From Chloroflexota bacterium (GTDB lineage Bacteria > Chloroflexota > Anaerolineae > Aggregatilineales > UBA2796), in the NCBI GenBank assembly GCA_003695215.1, contig RFIM01000157.1:1-11618 (forward strand): 11,618 nucleotides of DNA, read 5' to 3'. Position 1 is the first letter of the stretch. Every line of letters begins with the position of its first letter. A model generated the notes under the pieces. The model made no database searches, was not told the DNA's origin, and worked only from the letters and a program-made list of their open reading frames with translations. Positions 1 to 6,284 of this stretch are shown here, in pieces. The translations under genes and the position numbers were made by a program.

Positions 1-472
1 AGGCCTGACGCGCAAAGAGCGCCGCTGGCTTTTCACTATCTTGCCGATCACTACGCTGCTCTTCTTGTTTGGGCTTGTGGTGACCTGGTTCGTGCTGATC
101 CCGATCTACATCAACTTCCTGAAGAACTTTCAGGCGGATATCTTCGTCATCCAGTGGACAGCCGATGAGTACATCACCTTCGTGACCACGGTCTTGCTGT
201 GGCACGGCGTTGCCTTTGAGACGCCGGTGATCTTCTATGCGCTCGGTCGGCTTGGTATTGTCACGCCTAGCGGCATGGTCAAATATTGGCGCCAAGCGAT
301 TATTGTCACGGCTGTGATCGCCGCGATCATCACGCCGACGGTCGATCCTGTGACGATGGGCATGTTCATGAGCGTGCTGCTCGGCTTGTACGTTTTCAGC
401 ATTCTCACGGTCACTCTGGCTTTCCATATCAATCGACGCCGTCTTGCCAAGCTGGACGCGGCCATGTCCTGA
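1..472 (+). CDS. tatC: Sec-independent protein translocase subunit TatC, 3' part
   Basis: TatC is the integral-membrane receptor of the twin-arginine translocase, which exports folded proteins carrying an RR signal peptide. The gene is cut by the left window edge; the reading frame is open from base 2 (first complete codon) to a TGA at 470-472, giving about 156 residues of a protein usually around 240-270 long. The fragment begins in the cytoplasmic loop before the third membrane helix with GLTRKERR, whose Glu matches the signal-peptide-binding Glu of E. coli TatC (E103). It then shows four hydrophobic helices. The AFETPV motif contains the second family-conserved Glu (E170 in E. coli), and a TPTVDP motif lies before the last helix. 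The C-terminus is a short basic cytoplasmic tail. An internal TTG at 41 is not the start, because TatC homology continues upstream of it. The lipoprotein gene follows after 11 bases and is probably co-transcribed. TatA/TatB are not in the window. Confidence 0.93.
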   Translation, partial: GLTRKERRWLFTILPITTLLFLFGLVVTWFVLIPIYINFLKNFQADIFVIQWTADEYITFVTTVLLWHGVAFETPVIFYALGRLGIVTPSGMVKYWRQAIIVTAVIAAIITPTVDPVTMGMFMSVLLGLYVFSILTVTLAFHINRRRLAKLDAAMS

Positions 473-483
473 TAGTCGAGCCT

Positions 484-1260
484 ATGCTGCGCGTTGCGCT
501 TCTGCTAAGCTTGTTGCTGTTAGTCGGCTGTGGGGCGCCACAGCCCGCCATGACGCCAATCATCCTGTTCGTGACGGCCACGCCCGAGCCGCCTACGCTG
601 AGTTTCTCGCCGACGCCCGTCATCGCGCCGTTGCTCAACCTAACTCTGACGCCGCGCCCGACCAGCACGCCCACGCCCGTGCCCATGCCGACGCGCGCGC
701 CGACTCTCACGCCATCCTTCACCGCGACCTATACTGACACGCCTGAGCCGACCTTCGCTGCGCGCGCTTGCACTATCGCGCCGCAAGGCGGCTTCGCTGC
801 CATCTATAACCGAGAGCCTGCGCTGCAGCAAGCACTCGGCTGTGCACAGAGCGCTGCTGTGCCTGTCAACGCCGCTATCCAAGATTTTGAAAACGGCCGC
901 ATGCTCTGGGTCTCGGCGCTCGCCGACCTGCCAACAGGCACGATTTACGCCATTCTGAACACAGGGCAGTATCTGCGCTATGTCGATACGTGGGTCGAAG
1001 GTGTTGATCCTGTGCAGCCTGTTGGCATTGAGAGCGCGCCAAGCGGGCGCTTAGCGCCTATTCGTGGCTTTGGCAAGGCCTGGGCCTTGAACGCAGCAGC
1101 GCGCAACAGCTTAGGTTGGGCGCTCGGCGCTGAGAGCGGCACAGGCGCGCAGGTACAACGCTTCGAGCGCGGCGAGATGATCTTCATCGCCGCGCTGAAC
1201 CAGACCTATGTGTTCATGGCACAAGGTAGCTTGTGGCGGCTAGAAAACGCGCCGTTCTAG
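484..1260 (+). CDS. Lipoprotein with Thr/Pro-rich linker and duplicated LG...FExGxM module, function unknown
   Basis: I do not recognise a named family. The ATG at 484 is chosen because it gives a 258-residue protein with a lipoprotein signal: a short basic start, a run of Leu and a lipobox LVGC with the acylated Cys at residue 16. The product is therefore probably anchored to the outer face of the membrane. Residues about 22-92 form a low-complexity linker dominated by Thr, Pro, Ala and Val (TPTPVP, TATPEPP), as often seen in Chloroflexota surface proteins. The rest, about 96-258, holds two related modules 92 residues apart. Each has GF (F104, F196), then LG (L118, L210), then an aromatic-acidic FE.G.M segment (FENGRM at 135-140, FERGEM at 227-232) followed by a beta-rich tail ending in Leu/Tyr/Trp. 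The pattern is reminiscent of LGFP-like surface repeats, but that is only a resemblance. It lies 11 bases after tatC on the same strand and converges on the mrr gene. Confidence 0.85.
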   Translation: MLRVALLLSLLLLVGCGAPQPAMTPIILFVTATPEPPTLSFSPTPVIAPLLNLTLTPRPTSTPTPVPMPTRAPTLTPSFTATYTDTPEPTFAARACTIAPQGGFAAIYNREPALQQALGCAQSAAVPVNAAIQDFENGRMLWVSALADLPTGTIYAILNTGQYLRYVDTWVEGVDPVQPVGIESAPSGRLAPIRGFGKAWALNAAARNSLGWALGAESGTGAQVQRFERGEMIFIAALNQTYVFMAQGSLWRLENAPF

Positions 1261-1263
1261 TCT

Positions 1264-2187
1264 CTAACTCTTCGCATCCTCAAAGTAGTCGTTATCCACG
1301 CGTTTGATGACGTAGCGACTCTTCTCTGTGACGCCTATGTTGTAGTCGATCATCAGCTGCACAAGCCGCTCGCCATCGATCAAGATGATCTTCTTGTTGT
1401 CAATGCGTTCCACGTATTCGTGAGCCTCTTGTGAGAACTCTGATGTTGTGATGAGAACGCCTTGTTTGCTGTGAAGGCCGTCCAGGCTGCCTGCGAAGGC
1501 TTGAACTATTGGTTTCCCGACTGTATCAGTCCAGCGCTTAGCTTGTACGTATATCTGGTCGAATCCGAGAATGTCGCTCTTGATCACGCCGTTCACGCCT
1601 TCGTCGTCGCTCTTGCCGAGCGCTTGCCCTGCATCTTCGATAGAGCCGCCGTAGCCCATCGCCACCAGCAAATCCACGACTAGCTCCTCGAAGAAACTAG
1701 GCGAGCAATTCTTGACCCTTTCAAGCAGTTCTTGAGCCAAAGCTTGTCGTAGCGCCTTATAGGCGGCTTCAAGTTGCTCATCAGGCGTTGTCGCTGTGAT
1801 GATGTCGCTTTCAGCTTGTGCCTGCCCATTGCCGCGCTCTCGCCTGATCGAGGCGAATTGGACAAACTCTTCAAAGCGCCTGAGATAGCGCACATCAATG
1901 GCTTGCGGATTCTCAGCCAAAACTTGGCGGCCGCGCTCTGTGATGCGGAAGGTGCCGCGCGAAGGGCTTTCTAAAATCCGAGCCGCTCTCAGATAAGTGA
2001 TCGCCCAGCTCACGTTGTTATAAATCCTAGTTTGTCGGCCTCTCGGCAGGCGCTCATCGCGCTCTTCTTGGCTCAGGTTGAATTTATCGGCCATCAACTC
2101 GACTGCCCTGCTCAGCTTTTTCTCTCTGCCGTCGGCAGCGAGCTCAAGGATGGGCAGCATCAAGGCCTGAAAATCAGGTACGGGCAT
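1264..2187 (-). CDS. mrr: Mrr-family restriction endonuclease (type IV-like)
   Basis: Mrr proteins are cytoplasmic nucleases of the PD-(D/E)xK fold that act on foreign or methylated DNA. At 307 residues this is close to E. coli Mrr (304). Residues about 1-100 form the N-terminal winged-helix Mrr_N domain, including the segment reading YNNVSWAITYLR and the phrase TERGRQVL. A Gln/Ala-rich linker follows, and the Mrr catalytic domain runs from about 160 to 290. In that domain, SPSFFEELVVDLLVAMGYGG leads to GKSDDEGVNG, SDILGFD and the catalytic strand QAKRW (Q215, K217). Where most relatives have GIDG or GVDG this protein has GVNG, with Asn at 199 (codon AAC), so activity is uncertain; Asp205 or the nearby acidic residues might compensate. 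The ATG at 2187 is preferred over one 15 codons upstream because a GGGAG ribosome site lies 9 bases before it and the family N-terminus begins near there. It lies 51 bases downstream of mutS. No methyltransferase is adjacent, as expected for a type IV enzyme. Confidence 0.88.
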   Translation of the reverse strand: MPVPDFQALMLPILELAADGREKKLSRAVELMADKFNLSQEERDERLPRGRQTRIYNNVSWAITYLRAARILESPSRGTFRITERGRQVLAENPQAIDVRYLRRFEEFVQFASIRRERGNGQAQAESDIITATTPDEQLEAAYKALRQALAQELLERVKNCSPSFFEELVVDLLVAMGYGGSIEDAGQALGKSDDEGVNGVIKSDILGFDQIYVQAKRWTDTVGKPIVQAFAGSLDGLHSKQGVLITTSEFSQEAHEYVERIDNKKIILIDGERLVQLMIDYNIGVTEKSRYVIKRVDNDYFEDAKS

Positions 2188-2196
2188 AATAAATAT

Positions 2197-2201
2197 CTCC
2201 C
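2197..2201 (-). promoter_or_regulatory. Ribosome binding site deciding the mrr start
   Basis: On the minus strand this reads GGGAG, 9 bases before the ATG at 2187. The alternative in-frame ATG at 2232 has no comparable site and overlaps a TATAAT box, so the shorter protein is preferred. Confidence 0.6.
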
Positions 2202-2230
2202 AAAAGCAACGTGGCAGCCTATTGCAAGCC

Positions 2231-2236
2231 ATTATA
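2231..2236 (-). promoter_or_regulatory. Possible -10 box for mrr
   Basis: The minus strand reads TATAAT just after the mutS stop codon, about 44 bases before the mrr ATG. It would let mrr be transcribed separately from mutS. The hexamer 17 bases upstream (GTACGC) is a poor -35, so this is a suggestion based on the -10 match alone. Confidence 0.3.
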
Positions 2237-2238
2237 CA

Positions 2239-4869
2239 CTAGTCGCTGCTCTCGCGTACCATGCGCTGCAATTCATAAAGTTTGGTCATGGCTTCCAGCG
2301 GACTCATCTCTTCGATACGCATGGCCTTAAGAGCTGCGATGACAGGATGCTCAGGTTCTTGGAAGAGCAGCTTTTGATCTTGCGGCACTTGGTTTGGCCC
2401 ACTAGGAATATCTTTGAAAGAGAAGTCTGCGCCGCTCGCCTCGAGTTCTTTCAAAATCTCTCGCGCGCGCATCACAACGGCCTTGGGCATGCCTGCCAAC
2501 TGCGCGACATAAATGCCATAGCTGCGATCAGCGCCGCCGCGCACCAATTTGTGCAAAAAGACGATCCTATCGCCATCTTCCAGCACGCTGACGTTGTAGT
2601 TGCGCACACGCGGCAGGATTTTCTCCAGCTCGGTCAGCTCGTGATAATGCGTTGCGAACAACGTGCGGCAATTCAGGCGCGGATGATTGTGGATGTACTC
2701 GATCACGGCGCGCGCAATTGCCAGGCCATCATAGGTGCTGGTGCCGCGCCCGATTTCGTCCAGAATTAGTAAAGAGCGCGATGTGGCGCTCGATAAGATC
2801 AGCGCCATCTCGACCATCTCGACCATGAAAGTCGATTGAGCAGCGTGAATCTCATCTTGGGCGCCGATGCGCGTGAAGATGCGATCAACTAAGCCGATGT
2901 GCGCCTCAGCCGCTGGCACGAAACTGCCGATCTGTGCCATGAGCGTGATCAGCGCCACCTGCCGAATGGCAGTGGACTTGCCGCTCATGTTCGGGCCAGT
3001 CAGGATGTGAATGCGCTCGTTCTCATCGAAATAGGTATCGTTCGGCATGAAGCGCCCGTCTTGCAGCGTCCGTTCGACCACAGGATGCCGACCTTGTCGG
3101 ATGATCAGGCGATCGTCTTCGCTGAGCGTCGGGCGCACGTAGTTCTCGCGCACGGCCGTTTCTGCCAAAGCGGCGAGCGCATCGGCATGGGCGACGGCGC
3201 GCGCCGTGCGCAGCAGACTATCGCCAAAGCTGCTGATCTGCGCACAGATATCGCGGAACAAGCGCTCTTCTAAGTCTAGGATCTGCTCATCAGCGTTCAG
3301 CAGAAGCGCTTCGTATTCCTTCAGCTCTGCTGTGACGTAGCGCTTGCCATTAGCCAGCGTTGCCTTCTCAAGGTAATCGGCGGGCACTTTGCCGATCTGC
3401 CCTGAGCTGACTTCGATGTAATAGCCCATCACCTTGTTATAGCCGACCTTGAGCGACTTGATGCCTGTGCGTTCGCGCTCACGCGCCTCGAGCTGATCGA
3501 TCCAAGCGCGAGCGCCGCTCACGCTCTGGTGGATTTGATCGAGCTCGACGCTGTAGCCTTCCCTGATGATGCCGACCTTATCGCGCAGTGCCGCAGGCGG
3601 ATTATCGGCGATGGCAGCGGCGATCAGCTCGATCACAGGGCGGCACGGATCGAGCCGATCGCGAATGCTGTGCAGCGCAGGCAGCTCATACAGCACGTTG
3701 CGCAGCGCGGGCACGCTCTCCAGGCTGTAGCGCAGCGCGATCAAGTCGCGTGGCAAGGCTGTGCCGCTCAACACGCGATTGGTCAGTCGTTCTAGATCGG
3801 CGATAGGCTTGAGCGCGGCGAAAACTTCAGCGCGCCGCACGCCATCGGCTTGCAATGCTGCCACTGCATCAAGGCGCGCATTCAAACGCGTTATGTCCAG
3901 CAAAGGCTGACCGATCCATTGACGCAACAGACGGCTGCCCATGGGCGTGACCGTCCGATCCAGCACGCTCAGCAGCGAGCCTTGCACTTTGCCGCCGCGA
4001 ATGGTCTCAGTTAGCTCTAGGTTGCGGCGCGTGTTGGCATCTAGCACCATGAAATTGGCTGTGGAGTAAGTGCGCAACGTGGTCAGCTGCGCTAGATTGC
4101 TGCCTTGCGTCTCGTACAGGTAATTGAGCAGAGCGCCGGCAGCGCAGGTGGCGAGTGGCTTGTTGGCTAGGCCGAAGCCTTCCAGGGCGCGCACTTGGAA
4201 GTGTGCGCGCAGAACGCTCTGGGCAGCGCCGAGTTCGAAGCGATGATCGGGCAAGGGCGTGGCGAAGGCGCCATTGGGCAAGGTGACGCCGCGATCGGCC
4301 CAGCTTTTGGGCAAAAGCACTTCGCGTGGCTTCAACCGCGCCAATTCTTCTAGGACACCTAGCGCCGCCTCGGTGTGATCGGCGCCGATCTCGGTCGCGG
4401 CAAATTCGCCTGTGGAAATATCGGCGTAGGCCAGGCCGCAACGCGCCCAGCTCTCATCGTGCGGATTCTTGAGTGGCACCAGCGCCAAAAGGTAGTTGTT
4501 CTGGCGCTGATCGAGCATGGCAGGATCGATCAGCGTGCCTGGCGTGACGACGCGCGTCACTTCGCGGCGCACTAGCTTCTTGCCTGGCGGCTCAACCTGG
4601 TCGGCGACAGCAACGTGATAGCCGCGCTCAACCAAGCGCGCAATGTAGGTATCGACTGCGCGGCAGGGCACACCTGCCATTGGAATGCGCTGGCCGCGCG
4701 GCATCGGGCGCGAAGTCAGCGTAATCTCCAGCTCGCGCGCGATCAGCTCAGCGTCCGCATCGAATGCCTCGAAGAAATCGCCCATGCGGAACAGCAGGAT
4801 TTTATCAGGATAGCGCGCCTTAAGCTCCAGATACTGTTGGCGCATCGGTGTCAGTTCATCTGCGCTCAT
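2239..4869 (-). CDS. mutS: DNA mismatch repair protein MutS
   Basis: MutS binds mispaired or looped bases and, with ATP, signals MutL to start strand-specific repair. At 876 residues it is full length (family about 800-900). The mismatch-binding domain begins at once and carries the Phe-x-Glu motif in GDFFEAF (F32, E34), the residues that stack on and bond to the mispaired base, which marks it as MutS1 rather than MutS2. The connector domain, the lever/core helices and the clamp follow in order. The ATPase domain has a Walker A motif GPNMSGKST (K631), a Walker B motif LLILDEIGRG (D704, E705) followed by GTSTYDGLA, and the FATHYHEL His-switch segment. Near the C-terminus QKLLF (832-836) fits the pentapeptide consensus for binding the DNA polymerase sliding clamp, and the helical dimerisation tail SPLEAMTKLYELQRM ends the protein. 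The ATG at 4869 sits directly before the conserved N-terminus, with a weak GAGAG about 9 bases upstream. mutL is not in the window; mrr follows 51 bases downstream. Confidence 0.97.
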   Translation of the reverse strand: MSADELTPMRQQYLELKARYPDKILLFRMGDFFEAFDADAELIARELEITLTSRPMPRGQRIPMAGVPCRAVDTYIARLVERGYHVAVADQVEPPGKKLVRREVTRVVTPGTLIDPAMLDQRQNNYLLALVPLKNPHDESWARCGLAYADISTGEFAATEIGADHTEAALGVLEELARLKPREVLLPKSWADRGVTLPNGAFATPLPDHRFELGAAQSVLRAHFQVRALEGFGLANKPLATCAAGALLNYLYETQGSNLAQLTTLRTYSTANFMVLDANTRRNLELTETIRGGKVQGSLLSVLDRTVTPMGSRLLRQWIGQPLLDITRLNARLDAVAALQADGVRRAEVFAALKPIADLERLTNRVLSGTALPRDLIALRYSLESVPALRNVLYELPALHSIRDRLDPCRPVIELIAAAIADNPPAALRDKVGIIREGYSVELDQIHQSVSGARAWIDQLEARERERTGIKSLKVGYNKVMGYYIEVSSGQIGKVPADYLEKATLANGKRYVTAELKEYEALLLNADEQILDLEERLFRDICAQISSFGDSLLRTARAVAHADALAALAETAVRENYVRPTLSEDDRLIIRQGRHPVVERTLQDGRFMPNDTYFDENERIHILTGPNMSGKSTAIRQVALITLMAQIGSFVPAAEAHIGLVDRIFTRIGAQDEIHAAQSTFMVEMVEMALILSSATSRSLLILDEIGRGTSTYDGLAIARAVIEYIHNHPRLNCRTLFATHYHELTELEKILPRVRNYNVSVLEDGDRIVFLHKLVRGGADRSYGIYVAQLAGMPKAVVMRAREILKELEASGADFSFKDIPSGPNQVPQDQKLLFQEPEHPVIAALKAMRIEEMSPLEAMTKLYELQRMVRESSD

Positions 4870-4958
4870 GGGAAAGCTCTCAAAATGCAGCAGTCAGGTT
4901 GAGGTGCATCAGCGCAAGTTTACCGCAAAAGCAGCGCATTGTGGAATGCCTAAACGCA

Positions 4959-4983
4959 GATCGCCGCGCGAGCCGCGGCGATC
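4959..4983 (-). terminator. Perfect 10-bp GC-rich hairpin after the sugar operon
   Basis: The arms 4959-4968 (GATCGCCGCG) and 4974-4983 (CGCGGCGATC) are exact reverse complements around a 5-base loop. The hairpin begins 24 bases after the stop of the GH8 gene on the minus strand. The sequence after it on that strand is TGCGTTTA, so the U-tract is weak and it may act as a pause, mRNA 3'-end protector or inefficient terminator. The rest of the 4870-5007 gap should hold the mutS promoter, but I see no convincing -35/-10 pair. Confidence 0.55.
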
Positions 4984-5007
4984 CAGACAGGCGTAGGCTA
5001 TTGGGCG

Positions 5008-6273
5008 CTAGCTGGCAGGCGTATAGATTCTGAAGTTGCCGCTCAGCTGCAGCAAAGCGAGCATGTAGAGCAGATTATCGTAGTAGCGGTAACGGCCGAC
5101 ATTGAGAGGCGCTTCCCAGAAGGCGCGCACGAAGTCCCAGCGAATTGGATCGTCAGCGGCAAGCGCAGCGACGGCATTCATGGCGATCAAGCCAAGCGAG
5201 CGATGCTGTGGCGCCACAGGTGTGCCATCGATGCGGAACTTGGAGTTATAGCGATCAATGCCTTGCTTGTGAAAGAAGCGCAGCAAGCGATTGCTCTGCT
5301 CAACCTGCCAGTCGTCCACGCCAAACCAGACGTAGTCCATAGCGACCATCATGGCGCAGCGCCACGCATCGGCATAGAAGAACTCGCCGTAATCGCCCCA
5401 AGGTCTCGGTGTGCCGTCAAAATTAGCGTAGTTAGGCATCAAGCCTGTCTCGGGATGTGCAGCTAGGCGCCAAAAAGCGCGGCTTTCGCGTGCAGCGCGC
5501 GCCCAGAACTCCTGATCGGCTTCGGCCCAGCGCGCCCAGAGTTCGTAGTAGTGCGGCGCGTGGTAGGATGGGTCTGTGAAGCGGCTCAAAAGGCCGTAGT
5601 TCGGCACAAAGACGACATAAGTGGTCTGTGGATCGAACATCGCTGTCAGCACGTTGCTGCTCTCAGGCTTGTGCAACATCTCGTGAAGCAACGCCTTTGC
5701 CTCTGCGGCGTAATTGAAAATGCCCTCGCCATTGCCCCAACGCGCTGCCGCAAAAAAGAGCGCCATGGCGAACCAGGTCTCGCCGTCCGGCGCCGAGTTG
5801 TTGTCAAGGCGCGTGCCATCAGGCGCGTGTTTCCAAGAGAAGAAGCCGCGATAGTCAGGCGCGGTGTGGTACATGTAAGTGCGCGCCCACTTCCACAGAC
5901 GGTCAAACTCCTCCTTTTTGTTCAGCTGCACGGCTATCATCATGCCGTAGGACATGCCTTCGCTGCGCACATCGTTATGGTTGACGTCGAGGATGTACGC
6001 CATGTCGTCGCCGACGGGATAGTAGACGCGCTCAGTCTGATCGTCGCCGTAGAACAACGTATTCCAGACCTGCTCGATGCGCGCCTCGATCGCCGCTTGG
6101 CTGTAGCCAGCTTCTGCCAACAAGTTCGGATAGTTGCCCGTGAAGAAGGCGCCCTTGCCCGTTTGCTGCAACTGCCCTTGCCAATCAGTAGGCCCTGGCA
6201 GCTCAGCCGATGCCGACAAGCTAGCAGGGCAGATCAGTGCGCCTAAAAGCGCCAAGATGAGTAATCGAGACAT
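5008..6273 (-). CDS. GH8 reducing-end xylose-releasing exo-oligoxylanase (Rex-like), exported
   Basis: Rex enzymes (EC 3.2.1.156) remove xylose from the reducing end of xylo-oligosaccharides by an inverting mechanism on an (alpha/alpha)6 barrel. From residue 40 to the end the protein matches the layout of Bacillus halodurans Rex as I remember it: GAFFTGNYPNLL, then VGDD, then DVRSEGMSYGMM with the general acid Glu105, then FSWKHAPDG, then SAPDGETWFAMALFFAAARWG, then DPSYHAPHYYELWA, then HPETGLMPNYA. The general base Asp302 lies in FFYADAW, and RYYDNLLYMLALLQLSGNF closes the barrel. The acid-base spacing is 197 residues against 193 in Rex. A QHR segment (His357) before GLIAMNAV falls where the Rex loop carries the His that limits it to exo action. 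Residues 1-23 (MSRLLILALL...SASA) are a Sec signal peptide cleaved near Ala23, absent from Rex. I prefer the ATG at 6273 (AAGGGA 5 bases upstream) over a TTG at 6288. It is last in the operon, 11 bases after the GH3 stop. Confidence 0.87.
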   Translation of the reverse strand: MSRLLILALLGALICPASLSASAELPGPTDWQGQLQQTGKGAFFTGNYPNLLAEAGYSQAAIEARIEQVWNTLFYGDDQTERVYYPVGDDMAYILDVNHNDVRSEGMSYGMMIAVQLNKKEEFDRLWKWARTYMYHTAPDYRGFFSWKHAPDGTRLDNNSAPDGETWFAMALFFAAARWGNGEGIFNYAAEAKALLHEMLHKPESSNVLTAMFDPQTTYVVFVPNYGLLSRFTDPSYHAPHYYELWARWAEADQEFWARAARESRAFWRLAAHPETGLMPNYANFDGTPRPWGDYGEFFYADAWRCAMMVAMDYVWFGVDDWQVEQSNRLLRFFHKQGIDRYNSKFRIDGTPVAPQHRSLGLIAMNAVAALAADDPIRWDFVRAFWEAPLNVGRYRYYDNLLYMLALLQLSGNFRIYTPAS

Positions 6274-6278
6274 GCTAT

Positions 6279-6284
6279 TCCCTT
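6279..6284 (-). promoter_or_regulatory. Ribosome binding site deciding the GH8 start
   Basis: On the minus strand this reads AAGGGA, 5 bases before the ATG at 6273 and directly after the GH3 stop codon (6285-6287). It supports the ATG over the TTG at 6288 and suggests translational coupling to the upstream GH3 gene. Confidence 0.6.

Noticed and set aside
286..483. Upstream extension of the lipoprotein frame into tatC
   Set aside because: The extra 66 residues overlap tatC, are His/Cys/Arg-rich and would hide the lipoprotein signal; the ATG at 484 is clearly better.
2032..2769. Plus-strand open frame of 245 codons
   Set aside because: Lies antisense to mutS and the start of mrr, both clear genes; the translation has no family features and arises from GC-rich codon bias.
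1264..4869. mutS-mrr pair as a defence island
   Set aside because: Only one defence-type gene is present, no methyltransferase, toxin or mobile-element genes are nearby, and mutS is housekeeping; proximity alone is not enough.
5551..6246. Plus-strand open frame of 231 codons
   Set aside because: Complementary to the well-supported GH8 gene; composition rich in Arg, Val and His without recognisable motifs.
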